A stretch of DNA of 64,000 nucleotides from Streptomyces sp. CB02959 (lineage in GTDB: Bacteria > Actinomycetota > Actinomycetes > Streptomycetales > Streptomycetaceae): assembly GCF_002803155.1 (NCBI RefSeq), contig NZ_NNBP01000020.1:54144-118143 (forward strand), in the 5' to 3' direction. Position numbers and translations under genes: made by a program. How positions within the stretch are numbered: the stretch's first letter is position 1; every line of letters begins with the position of its first letter. A model generated the notes under the pieces. The model searched no databases, was not told the origin of the DNA, and was given only the letters and a program-made list of their open reading frames with translations. This document shows positions 48,451 to 56,716 of this stretch, one piece after another.

Positions 48451-50130
48451 ATGAGATGGGTGGTGGCGGAGACGGGCGACGGGGGTGCTCGTCTCTGCCC
48501 GCTCACTCAGGACGGCCGGCCCGCCGGGCCGGTGGTGCGGGAGTCCTCGCTCGCCGAGGCGGTGCGGTCGCGCCCCGAGGTCGAGCGGTGGGTGTGGCGG
48601 TCCACGGCCGAGATCTACCGTCGGCTGCTGGCGGCCGGGGTGCGGGTCGAGCGCTGCTACGACGTGGAGGCCGCCGAGGCGCTGCTGATCGGCCACGAGG
48701 AGGGGCAGTCGGGCCAGCCCCACTCGCTGGCCGCCGCCTGGGCACGGCTGCACGGCCTGCCGGTGCCGGCGGATGCGCCCGCGCGTGCCGCCGAGACCCA
48801 GCCGTCCCTGTTCGAGCCGGGCCCGGTGCCGCTGCCGCCCGACACCGACGAGTTCACCGCGCTGTTGGAGGTCTACGCCGGCCAGGTGGCCCGTACGGCA
48901 CGGGCCGAGCACCCGGACCGGATGCGGCTGCTGCTGGCGTCCGAGTCGGCGGGCATGCTGGTCGCCGCGGAGTTGTCCCGGACCGGCATTCCCTGGCGTG
49001 CGGACGTGCACCGCGAGGTGCTGGACGGCCTGCTGGGCGAGCGTTTTCCGGGCGGACTGGAGCCGCGGCGCATGGCGGAGCTGGCCGACGAGGTGTCGCG
49101 GGCCTTCGGGGAGAGCGTGCGGGTCCGCCCCGATCTGCCCAACGACATCATCAGGGCCTTCGCCCGCGCCGGGATCGCCCTCTCCTCGACGCGCAAGTGG
49201 GAGCTGCAACAGATCGACCACCCCGCGGTGGCCTCGCTGCTGGCGTACAAATCGCTCTACCGCCTGTACACCGCCCACGGCTGGTCCTGGCTCCAGCAGT
49301 GGGTGCACGACGGCCGGTTCCACCCCGAGTACCTGCCCGGCGGCACGGTCTCCGGCCGCTGGACCACCAATGGCGGCGGCGCCCTGCAGATCCCCAAGGT
49401 GATCCGGCAGGCGGTCCGGGCCGACCCGGGGTGGCGCCTGGTGGTCGCCGACGCCGACCAGATGGAGCCGCGGGTGCTGGCCGCGGTCTCCCGCGACGGG
49501 GGTCTGATGGAGGTGGCCGGCACGGGCCAGGACCTCTATGCGGATCTGGCGGCCCGCGCCTTCGGCGGCGACCGCGACCGGGCCAAGCTCGCGCTGCTGG
49601 GCGCCATTTACGGCCAGACCTCGGGCGACGCCCTCAAGCACATGGCCGATCTGCGCCGCCGCTATCCGGCCGCGGTGGCGTACGTCGACGACGCGGCGCG
49701 GGCCGGAGAGGAGGGCCGCCTGGTGCGCACCTGGATGGGCCGCACCTGCCCGCCCGCCTCGATGGCGCCGCCCGACGAGGCGGGGCTGCCCCAGGAGGAG
49801 GAGCGGCCCGGCGGCTACGGCAGCACCGCGGCGGCCCGCGCCCGCGGCCGTTTCACCCGCAACTTCGTGGTGCAGGGCAGCGCCGCCGACTGGGCCCTGC
49901 TGGTGCTGGCCGCACTGCGTCACGCGATGGCCCGGGCCGGGCTCCGCGCCGAGCTGGTCTTCTTCCAGCACGACGAGGTGATCGTGCACTGCCCCGCGGA
50001 AGAGGCCGGAACGGTCGCCGAGGCCATCGCTACGGCGGCCGCCACCGCGGGCCGGATCGCGTTCGGCCCGACACCGGTGCGCTTCCCGTTCACCACGGCC
50101 GTGGTGGAGTGCTACGCGGACGCCAAATGA
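48451..50130 (+). CDS. Family A DNA polymerase-like protein without 5' nuclease domain
   Basis: 559 residues from ATG 48451. The polymerase palm/fingers motifs are kept: motif A region VVADADQMEPRVLAAVS near 333-349, motif B RDRAKLALLGAIYGQTSGD near 372-390, motif C FFQHDEVIVHCP near 504-515. There is no N-terminal 5'-3' nuclease domain, and the first 200 residues do not show clear DEDD exonuclease motifs. Such bifunctional or exonuclease-less PolA paralogues are common in actinobacteria, probably for repair. It is the first gene right of the chaplin island. Confidence 0.88.
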   Translation: MRWVVAETGDGGARLCPLTQDGRPAGPVVRESSLAEAVRSRPEVERWVWRSTAEIYRRLLAAGVRVERCYDVEAAEALLIGHEEGQSGQPHSLAAAWARLHGLPVPADAPARAAETQPSLFEPGPVPLPPDTDEFTALLEVYAGQVARTARAEHPDRMRLLLASESAGMLVAAELSRTGIPWRADVHREVLDGLLGERFPGGLEPRRMAELADEVSRAFGESVRVRPDLPNDIIRAFARAGIALSSTRKWELQQIDHPAVASLLAYKSLYRLYTAHGWSWLQQWVHDGRFHPEYLPGGTVSGRWTTNGGGALQIPKVIRQAVRADPGWRLVVADADQMEPRVLAAVSRDGGLMEVAGTGQDLYADLAARAFGGDRDRAKLALLGAIYGQTSGDALKHMADLRRRYPAAVAYVDDAARAGEEGRLVRTWMGRTCPPASMAPPDEAGLPQEEERPGGYGSTAAARARGRFTRNFVVQGSAADWALLVLAALRHAMARAGLRAELVFFQHDEVIVHCPAEEAGTVAEAIATAAATAGRIAFGPTPVRFPFTTAVVECYADAK

Positions 50131-50151
50131 GTCCGGTGGGCCGTTGCGCCG

Positions 50152-50781
50152 TCAGTCGCCGGCAGCCGCTCCCCGAGGGTCCCGTCCGGCTCCCGCTGGG
50201 AGCAGGCCGCGGGTGAGGCGGGTCATCGCGGCCACCAGGACCGCGCGGGGGGTTCCGGGGCGGTCCAGCCACCACAGCGCGAGGCCGTAGAGCGAGCTGC
50301 GGATCGCCTCGCCCAGGGGCTCCAGTTCGGCCTCCGGGATGTCGGGCGCCATCTCGCGCAGCAGGACGATGTCCGTCTCCCGCTGCCTGCGCTGGAGTTC
50401 GCGGTGGAACGCCTGCACCTCCGGGTCGCCGGTGGTGTCCCGGAACATCATCCGCCAGGTGTACGGATGGGTCTGCACATGGCCGAACCAGGCGTCGTAC
50501 ATCGCCTCCAGGCGGGCGTTCAGATCGCCCTCGCCGTGCAGGAGTTCGCGGATGGGGGCGGCGGCCAGCTCGTCGCGGTGGCGTTCCAGCAGGGCGAGGT
50601 GCAGCTCCTGCTTGGAGTCGAAGTGGCGGTAGAGCATCGGCTTGCTCAGGCCCGCCTCGGCGGCGATCTCCCCGATCGTGGTGCCCGCGAAGCCGCGCTC
50701 CGCGAACAGCCGGGCGGCCGCGTCCTCGATGCGCGTCCTGGCCTGCGTGCGGGCGGCGCGGCTCCGGTCGATCTCGTTCAT
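50152..50781 (-). CDS. TetR-family transcriptional regulator
   Basis: 209-residue repressor. Helix-turn-helix near 30-55: FAGTTIGEIAAEAGLSKPMLYRHFDSKQEL. The ligand domain shows a TetR_C-like pattern (AWFGHVQTHPYTWRMMFRDT near 91-110). The stop is 21 bp from the polymerase stop (convergent). It is divergent from the CrtA-like gene with a dyad in the 286-bp gap, so it may control that gene. Confidence 0.92.
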   Translation of the reverse strand: MNEIDRSRAARTQARTRIEDAAARLFAERGFAGTTIGEIAAEAGLSKPMLYRHFDSKQELHLALLERHRDELAAAPIRELLHGEGDLNARLEAMYDAWFGHVQTHPYTWRMMFRDTTGDPEVQAFHRELQRRQRETDIVLLREMAPDIPEAELEPLGEAIRSSLYGLALWWLDRPGTPRAVLVAAMTRLTRGLLPAGAGRDPRGAAAGD

Positions 50782-50997
50782 GGGGCGTCCTCGTGGCTTC
50801 GTGACTTCCGTGGTTTCCGTGGCTTCGTGGTCCTGGCGGTCCCCGTGAATCCGCGGTCCTTGCGGTGCCTCGTGCAGTGTCGCCGCCGCCGGCGGGTGCG
50901 GGCGCCCGGCCCGGTGCGGGTACAGATGCGGGAATCTGGCGCGTTTTTACCGTGGTGTTCGGCTCGCAATTGTCTCTTCACTGAAGGATACTCGATG

Positions 50998-51015
50998 GTG
51001 TACCACGCGGTATAC
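50998..51015. promoter_or_regulatory. Dyad in the TetR/CrtA-like promoter gap
   Basis: GTGTACC, spacer ACGC, GGTATAC: an imperfect inverted repeat (one mismatch) 53 bp before the CrtA-like gene, the size expected for a TetR site. Confidence 0.45.
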
Positions 51016-51067
51016 GCATGAGTAACTTCAGTCATCGCCGCGCGGGCACGACGGACGGGGGTTCGAC

Positions 51068-51757
51068 ATGATCGTTTCCTTGCACATCTCCGAGCTCGGC
51101 ATCAGTGGCACCCGCGCCGCTCTCGGCCGGTCCCCGCAGCCGGGCAAGGTCCCCGGCCTGCGGTTCGCCACCACCACCCTCACCGGCGCCCTCGCCGCCG
51201 GCCCGCCCAGACTGCGCCCCGGTCGGGCCGCGCTGCTCGCGTCGTGGGACGACGACACCGCCCTGGACCGCTTCCTCGCCGAGGACCCACTGGCCGGACG
51301 GCTGGCCGGTGGCTGGCAGGTGCGGCTCCGGCCGGTGCAGGTCCTGGGCGCGTGGAGTCCACTGCCGGTCGAGACCGACCCGGGCGCCACACTGTCCGAC
51401 GAGGACGGACCGGTCGCCGTGCTCACCCTCGGCTCACTGCGGCTGCGCCGCGCGGTCCCGTTCCTGCGCGCCAATTCCCGCGCCGCGGGGCGAGCCGCGG
51501 CCGATCCGTCGATGCTCACCGCCGTCGCCCTGGCCAGACCGCCCCGCTTCGTCGCCACGTTCTCGATATGGCAGAACGTCTCGGCGATGAGCCGCTACGC
51601 GTACGGCACGGCGCACCCGCAGCACAAGGAGGTGGTCCGGGAGCACCGCGCCCAGCCGTTCCACCACCAGGCGGCGTTCGTCCGCTGCCGCCCCTACGGT
51701 GCCCGGGGCACGCTCGGCGGGAGCGAGCCGACAGCCGCCCCTAAACTCGCCGGATAG
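51068..51757 (+). CDS. Spheroidene monooxygenase (CrtA)-like protein
   Basis: 229-residue protein resembling the CrtA-like monooxygenase family: an antibody-monooxygenase-fold pattern with VQVLGAWSPLPVE near 91-103 and ATFSIWQNVSAMSRYAYG near 165-182, then HKEVVREHRAQPFHHQAAFVRCRPYG near 188-213. No carotenoid genes are nearby, so the substrate is open. Many actinobacteria carry such orphan copies. ATG at 51068 after GGGGGTTCGAC. Confidence 0.68.
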   Translation: MIVSLHISELGISGTRAALGRSPQPGKVPGLRFATTTLTGALAAGPPRLRPGRAALLASWDDDTALDRFLAEDPLAGRLAGGWQVRLRPVQVLGAWSPLPVETDPGATLSDEDGPVAVLTLGSLRLRRAVPFLRANSRAAGRAAADPSMLTAVALARPPRFVATFSIWQNVSAMSRYAYGTAHPQHKEVVREHRAQPFHHQAAFVRCRPYGARGTLGGSEPTAAPKLAG

Positions 51758-51826
51758 GGGGCCGTCAGCAGGCGAACGGCCGAGGTCCGAGCCATCTGAG
51801 CCATCCGAGCCACGGAGGGACCAGCG

Positions 51827-52147
51827 TTGACCGACACCGAGGGCGCCGCCACCGCCCCCAGCGCACCCTTCGAACCCACGGCGCGTTGGCGCGGCAACGA
51901 GCAGGTGGCGACGGAGGAGCCGATCTGCGCGACCGGGGTCAAGCGCGCCCTGACGGCCGCCGCCCGGCGCACGGTGCTGCTCGCGGACCACGCCGAGTTC
52001 GGCCGTCAGGCGCTGTACGAACTGGCGCCGCCGGCCGACTTCGATCTCGCCATCTCCGATGAACATCTTCCCCGGGAGGAGCGGGACGCGCTTCAATTCC
52101 TGGGACTGCGTGATCAGTTGGCGACGGAGAGGAACGGTCGGGAATGA
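51827..52147 (+). CDS. DeoR-family C-terminal fragment protein
   Basis: 106 residues from a TTG start with GGAGGG 8 bp upstream; three GAGCCATCC-like 9-bp repeats lie just before (51789-51815). The central part ATGVKRALTAAARRTVLLADHAEFGRQALYELAPPADFDLAISDEHLP (abridged: ARRTVLLADHAEFGR, DFDLAISD) matches the end of the DeoR sugar-phosphate sensor domain. The DNA-binding domain and most of the sensor are missing. It overlaps the RidA gene by 4 bp (ATGA). It may be a decayed regulator or a stand-alone effector. Confidence 0.68.
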   Translation: MTDTEGAATAPSAPFEPTARWRGNEQVATEEPICATGVKRALTAAARRTVLLADHAEFGRQALYELAPPADFDLAISDEHLPREERDALQFLGLRDQLATERNGRE

Positions 52148-52569
52148 GCGACGGCAACGGCAACAGCAGCGGTGTGGAGCGCATCAACCCGCCCCACCTC
52201 GCGCCGCCGACCGGATTCAGCCATGCCGTGCGCACCACCGCGCCCGGCACCCTGGTGTTCCTCGCCGGGCAGACCGCCCTCGACAGCACGGGGCGGATCG
52301 TCGGGGACGGCATCGTCGAGCAGTTCGAGCGGGCGCTCGGCAACCTCCTGGAGGTGGCGGCCTCGGCCGGCGCCGGCCCGTCCGACCTGACCAAGCTCAC
52401 CGTCTTCGCGGTCGATGTCGCCGACTACCGCCACCACGCCAAGGAGCTCGGCCGGGTGTGGAAGCGGCTGGTCGGCAGCGACTTTCCGGCCATGGCCGTG
52501 ATCGGTGCCAGCCGCCTGTGGGACGAGGAGGCCCTGGTGGAGATCGACGGCATCGCGGTGGTGCGGTAG
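52144..52569 (+). CDS. RidA-family protein
   Basis: 141-residue RidA/YjgF homologue (FSHAVRTTAPGTLVFLAGQTALD near 25-47, QFERALGNLLEVAASAGAGPSDLTKLTVFAVDV in outline). Family members remove reactive enamine/imine intermediates of PLP enzymes. The archetypal Arg and the C-terminal (V/I)E(I)D (LVEIDGIAVV) are seen. Translationally coupled to the DeoR-like fragment. Confidence 0.88.
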   Translation: MSDGNGNSSGVERINPPHLAPPTGFSHAVRTTAPGTLVFLAGQTALDSTGRIVGDGIVEQFERALGNLLEVAASAGAGPSDLTKLTVFAVDVADYRHHAKELGRVWKRLVGSDFPAMAVIGASRLWDEEALVEIDGIAVVR

Positions 52570-52612
52570 GCCCGCCACGGTCGCGCGGGTGCGCTGCGCG
52601 CGGGCAGCCGGC

Positions 52613-53440
52613 TCACTCCCCGTACGTCGCCACCAGCGTCTCGGCGTCCGCCGCGGAGAGCGTGATCCCGAACTCGGTGTCCAGCAGGCCCGGAATCTCC
52701 TCCGGCGCGACCTCCCGCACCTCCCGCGACCAGTCCGGCCGGGTCAGTGTCAGCTCCCGGCCGACCAGGGTGCGACGCAGCTCGTACCCCGGCTTCTGCA
52801 CCACGATCCTGCCGGTGAACGGCGACCGCGGGTGGGTCGATATGTAGTGGTTGAAGACGGCGTAGTCGACCGGGAAGCGCCGCTCGTCCCCGAAGGCGTA
52901 GAGGTCGAACCAGCCGTCCTCATGGCGCGACCGCAGCACCCACGACTCGGTCTCCTTCGCGCGGACCAGGCCGAAGGTCCAGGCACCCTGCCGTTCCTCG
53001 GCGCCGTCCCGCAGCGGGATCGGTGCGAGCAGCGCCTCGCCGCCGAAGCCGACATCGGTGATCCACTCGGTGCCGTCCAGCTCCACCTTCAGCAGGGCGT
53101 GGGTGACCGGACGCACCTTGTCCTCGCCCATCTGGATCCGGGCGCCGAGCCCGGAGACCCGGAAGCCGAGGCGCTCCAGCGCGGCCGCGTAGAGGAGGTT
53201 CTGCTCGTAGCAGTAGCCGCCGCGCCGCTGCCGGACCATCTTGGCCTGCAGCGCCTCCACGTCGAGCAGGATCGGGCGGCCCAGCACGATCTCCACGTTC
53301 TCGAAGCCGATGGCGGCGCTGTGCGCGGCGTGCAGCGTCCGCAGTGTCTCCAGGGTCGGCCGGCGGTCGCCCTCGTAGCCGATGCGTGCCAGGTAGGCGT
53401 CCAGGTCGAGCTGTTCGCCGCCCCATGTGGATCCGGTCAT
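52613..53440 (-). CDS. Arylamine N-acetyltransferase
   Basis: 275-residue NAT that acetylates arylamines or arylhydrazines using acyl-CoA. Catalytic triad Cys77 (RRGGYCYEQN), His114 (VTHALLKVE) and Asp129 (WITDVGFGG) is complete. Domain order (helical bundle, barrel, lid) fits the usual 270-280 residues. In actinobacteria related NATs act in amide synthases or cholesterol metabolism; no such cluster is here. A single gene by appearance. Confidence 0.94.
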   Translation of the reverse strand: MTGSTWGGEQLDLDAYLARIGYEGDRRPTLETLRTLHAAHSAAIGFENVEIVLGRPILLDVEALQAKMVRQRRGGYCYEQNLLYAAALERLGFRVSGLGARIQMGEDKVRPVTHALLKVELDGTEWITDVGFGGEALLAPIPLRDGAEERQGAWTFGLVRAKETESWVLRSRHEDGWFDLYAFGDERRFPVDYAVFNHYISTHPRSPFTGRIVVQKPGYELRRTLVGRELTLTRPDWSREVREVAPEEIPGLLDTEFGITLSAADAETLVATYGE

Positions 53441-53647
53441 GGTGGCTGTCCCCCTTCGTCATGGCGTCCTCCCTGCGGAGAGCCGCAACGGAGCTTATGA
53501 GACACCAAGGCCGAAACGGATCGGCTTTCAGGACGATGCCCGGCGGCGGCCGGACCTAGGACCCGCGGCCGAGGCACCGAACCGAGGGGCCGGCGAACGG
53601 CGTTGCGGCCACGGCCCCGACCCCGGCAACCCTCGGTCCGCCGCCCC

Positions 53648-54931
53648 TCACCGACGCTGCCGCGCCATCCCCACCGGATCCGGCTTGAACGCCCAGGCCA
53701 TCTTGGGCTCCATGGCGAACCGGAAGATCCGCTGCACCGGCGGCGTGCACAGCAGCGTGACGATGGTGCCCGCGATCAGGGTCAGCAGCACCTGGCCCCA
53801 CGGCGTGTGCAGCCAGGCGTTGTCGTACCAGTGCCAGAAGCGCGACCCCTTGGCGAGGAACCCGTGCAGCAGGTAGCCGTAGAGGGTGCCCGCGCCCAGC
53901 GCCGTGTACCACGTCCGGCGGCCCGGCACCCAGGCGAAGAAACAGGCCACCAGCACCAGCGAGCAGCCGAACATCGCCAACGTCATCACCACCCCGCTCC
54001 ACCAGGGGGCGCCCAGTTCCTGCGCGCTGTCGCGGTGGTAGAACCACGCGGCGTTCATCCGCGGCGCTGCCCAGTAGGCGAAGACCAGTGCACCGGCGAC
54101 CACCGGCAGGGCGGCGATCCGCACCGACCGGCGGCGCACAAGCTGGAAGTGTTCCGGCCGCAGGGTGAGTCCCACGACGAAGAACGGCAGGAACTGCAGC
54201 ACCCGTTGGAGGTTCAGATCGTCACCGATCTCCGGCGAGACGGCAGCCAGGACCGCGACGGTCAGGGCGAGCGGCAGCGGCCAGCGCACGATCTTCCACA
54301 GCGGGGTGGTCAGCCGCCAGATGAAGAGCGCGACCAGGAACCACGTCAGGTACCACGGCTGCAGGAGGGTGATCGGGTACCTCGGATCGTCGTCCGCCCA
54401 GCGCTTGAAGAAGGTGTAGGCGACCTCGAAGAGGACGTACGGGACGGCGACGCCGGTGATCAGCCGCTGCAGCCGGTCCTTGCGCATGTCGAAACTGCGC
54501 GAGAAGTAGCCGGAGATGATGATGAACGCCGGCATGTGGAAGGCGTAGACGGTGATGTAGAGCGCCGCCGCCGACCGGCTGCCGGAGCGCAGCGGCTCCC
54601 AGGCGTGCCCCATCGCCACCAGCACGATGGCCAGGTACTTCGCGTTGTCGAAGAACGCGTCGCGGCCCTTGGCCGGGGCCGCCTCGGTCGCCGCCCGGCC
54701 GGTGCCGGCCGCGGTCCGGCCCACCCGCCCCTTGGCGTGCCGTCCGCTCCCGCTTGCCGCCCCGCCCTTGTCGTTCGCCGGCGACGCGTCCGGGGTGAGG
54801 GTGGCTGTCGTCGCGCCCGCCCCGTCCGCCCCGTCGGCCGCACCTGCCGCCTGGGGCGCGTCCTTCGGAATCTGCCGCGGCGCGGGCAGCGGAACCCGCC
54901 GCTCGCCGTACGCCGGAAACTCGTTCGTCAA
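53648..54931 (-). CDS. Acyltransferase-3 family membrane protein
   Basis: About 427 residues from TTG 54931 (GGAGG upstream); a longer frame begins at 55009. An unusual 100-residue Ala/Gly/Thr-rich, low-complexity cytosolic N-terminus precedes the acyltransferase 3 domain: DAFFDNAKYLAIVLVAMGHAWEPLR near 116-140 (the conserved His) and about ten membrane segments. Similar proteins O-acetylate sugars of surface polymers. The hydrophilic N-tail is longer than in typical members. A single gene. Confidence 0.87.
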   Translation of the reverse strand: MTNEFPAYGERRVPLPAPRQIPKDAPQAAGAADGADGAGATTATLTPDASPANDKGGAASGSGRHAKGRVGRTAAGTGRAATEAAPAKGRDAFFDNAKYLAIVLVAMGHAWEPLRSGSRSAAALYITVYAFHMPAFIIISGYFSRSFDMRKDRLQRLITGVAVPYVLFEVAYTFFKRWADDDPRYPITLLQPWYLTWFLVALFIWRLTTPLWKIVRWPLPLALTVAVLAAVSPEIGDDLNLQRVLQFLPFFVVGLTLRPEHFQLVRRRSVRIAALPVVAGALVFAYWAAPRMNAAWFYHRDSAQELGAPWWSGVVMTLAMFGCSLVLVACFFAWVPGRRTWYTALGAGTLYGYLLHGFLAKGSRFWHWYDNAWLHTPWGQVLLTLIAGTIVTLLCTPPVQRIFRFAMEPKMAWAFKPDPVGMARQRR

Positions 54932-55359
54932 CGGCCCTCCCGGAACGCGCCGGTAGGAGGAGCCGGATGTGGCGAAGCGCCGGGTTCCACAACGGAACCC
55001 AAAGGCCAAATCCAGCGTCTTAGTTCATTTACGGGGAGTGTGGCGTCGAACATCCCTGGCACCTTAGCCGCGCCGACGGAATCCCGTAAATCCCGCTCGG
55101 CCGGGGCCGCCCGCCGGGCCGTTCCCCTTCACCGCACCATCACCCGACTCGGGCGAAACCCCGCAAAATACGGGCGGGAGATTACACCCGCAGACCCCGG
55201 ACGAGCAGCCGCAACTCCGGCACACACCAAAAAACCCACCCGCCTGCGAACAATCCCCGCGTCCCCGAACACCGCCCTCCCCACCCCACAACCAACGGGC
55301 CCGCACACCCCCCTCGCCGCACACCCACGAAAGGGGCGACCCTTCGCCCCTTCGAGCGA
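54932..55359. other. Gap with terminator of the phosphodiesterase gene
   Basis: 428 bp upstream of the acyltransferase gene. The end near 55331-55352 has a 9-bp stem AAGGGGCGA/TCGCCCCTT with loop CCCT, 8 bp after the phosphodiesterase stop: its terminator. The middle (55190-55320) is C-rich; no gene seen. Confidence 0.55.
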
Positions 55360-56268
55360 TCAGTCGATAACGCCTTCCACACCGCGCCCCCGGACCGCCC
55401 GCACCGTCGCCGTCGCCCCCACGTCCCACGCATAGATCTCCAACCGCCGCCCGTGCGGCCCGTGCAGTCGGTGCACGGCCCGGGCCCACCGCGAACCGAC
55501 GTCGGACATACGGGGATTGATCTGATCGGCGAAGCGCGCATAACGCCGCAGTTTGTTCACCGGGGGCCGCCCCAGAATCCCCGTACGCACCTGCGGCATC
55601 AGCTGGTGCACCCGCTTTACACACCGCACACAGAAGCTCTGAATCACCAGCCGATTACTGATATGCGCGGGATTCAGCCAGCCCAACGCCCGTAGTTCAC
55701 GAAGGGTCTGCAGCTCGATTCCCGGATATTGCTCGGGCACCTTGAGCTCCAGCAGCAACCCCTGCTGATTACGGTCCAACCTGCGCAGATAGTCGGCGAG
55801 CGTGGGCACCCGCTCACCCGCGAACCGTTTCCCGAACCAACTCCCGGCGTCCAGCCGCGCGATCTCCGCCGCGGTGAAATCCCGCACCCGCCACGGCGCC
55901 CGACGCGGAAACACCTTCGCGGCGTTGGTGGTCCGGTTCAGGGTGGTGTCGTGCATCACGATCAGCCGGCCGTCCTTGGTCCGCTGCACGTCGTTCTCGA
56001 CCCACACCAGCCCCCGGCGGTGCGCCGAGTCGACCGCCGCAAGGGTGTTCTCCGGCGCGAACCGGGACGCACCCCGGTGGGCGATCACGAACGGCGCGCT
56101 CTGCCCCGCCTGGAGGCTCACGAACGTCCCGCCCCGGGTGGCCAGTCGCTGATTCCCGTCCGGCCCGGACGCCAGCGCCGACGACGCCACGGTCACCGTG
56201 ACGACGAACGCGAACGCCCCGGACGCGATCCGCAACGGCCTCCGGATCCGCACCGATCTCCGAAGCAT
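55360..56268 (-). CDS. Secreted glycerophosphodiester phosphodiesterase
   Basis: 302 residues from ATG 56268 after GGGAGG. A basic N-terminus and hydrophobic segment (about 12-32, ALASGP) suggest export or anchoring. GDPD TIM-barrel motifs: FVIAHRGASRFAPENTLAAV near 56-75 (catalytic His, Arg), ENDVQRTKDGRLIVMHDTTLNRTT near 86-109 (Glu, Asp, His), LLELKVPE near 164-171. It hydrolyses glycerophosphodiesters to glycerol-3-phosphate and an alcohol, for phosphate or carbon recovery. A single gene. Confidence 0.93.
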   Translation of the reverse strand: MLRRSVRIRRPLRIASGAFAFVVTVTVASSALASGPDGNQRLATRGGTFVSLQAGQSAPFVIAHRGASRFAPENTLAAVDSAHRRGLVWVENDVQRTKDGRLIVMHDTTLNRTTNAAKVFPRRAPWRVRDFTAAEIARLDAGSWFGKRFAGERVPTLADYLRRLDRNQQGLLLELKVPEQYPGIELQTLRELRALGWLNPAHISNRLVIQSFCVRCVKRVHQLMPQVRTGILGRPPVNKLRRYARFADQINPRMSDVGSRWARAVHRLHGPHGRRLEIYAWDVGATATVRAVRGRGVEGVID

Positions 56269-56520
56269 GCGGGGCCTCCCGGTCACTCGGCCGCAGATGC
56301 TGCCATCTACGTCAGGTAAGCCCCCTAGGGCCACCCGAGCTGCCCTGGCTCCCGACCTTGCCCCCATCCGGGCACCACCGCCACGCGAACACCCCCGCCG
56401 CCACCCCGCCGAAGGCCCGCTCCCCCACCCTTTCCGCAGGTCAGCGCCTTCTCACAGCCCCTCGCCCGCGAAACCCCCATCCGTGCCCCACCCCGAGGCC
56501 ACCCCCACCCCGCCCACAAC
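56269..56520. other. Promoter-side gap of the phosphodiesterase gene
   Basis: 252 bp of C-rich DNA on the plus strand between the phosphodiesterase start and the tRNA terminator. No gene or operator recognised. Confidence 0.4.
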
Positions 56521-56553
56521 AAAAAACCCAGGCCAGAGAATCTCTGACCTGGG
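56521..56553 (-). terminator. Terminator of tRNA-Thr
   Basis: 13-bp stem CCCAGGCCAGAGA/TCTCTGACCTGGG with one G-U type mismatch, followed on the minus strand by TTTTTTGTTG: a classic intrinsic terminator, rare in this G+C-rich genome. Confidence 0.93.
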
Positions 56554-56563
56554 TTCCAGCTGA

Positions 56564-56636
56564 GCCGCCTTCGGGATTCGAACCCGAGACCTACGCATTA
56601 CGAGTGCGTTGCTCTGGCCAACTGAGCTAAGGCGGC
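56564..56636 (-). tRNA. tRNA-Thr (anticodon CGT)
   Basis: 73-nt cloverleaf: acceptor GCCGCCT/AGGCGGC, D arm GCTCAGTTGGCCAGAGC, anticodon stem ACGCA-TGCGT with loop CTCGTAA (anticodon CGT), T arm with GGTTCGAATCC. CCA is not encoded. It has its own terminator; it reads ACG codons. Confidence 0.97.
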
Positions 56637-56716
56637 GTGGTGCGCGGCCCAGTCTACACAGGAGCGGGGGGTGCTCTGTACTCGGTTCGGGGGCTGGTCA
56701 GGGGGAGTGGGCCGGG

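Noticed and set aside
48202..49989. A 595-codon minus-strand frame opposite the polymerase gene
   Set aside because: The plus strand carries clear polymerase motifs; the antisense product is low-complexity.
53648..55435. A 610-codon plus-strand frame opposite the acyltransferase gene
   Set aside because: His/Arg/Gln-rich antisense shadow; the minus strand has membrane segments and the family His motif.
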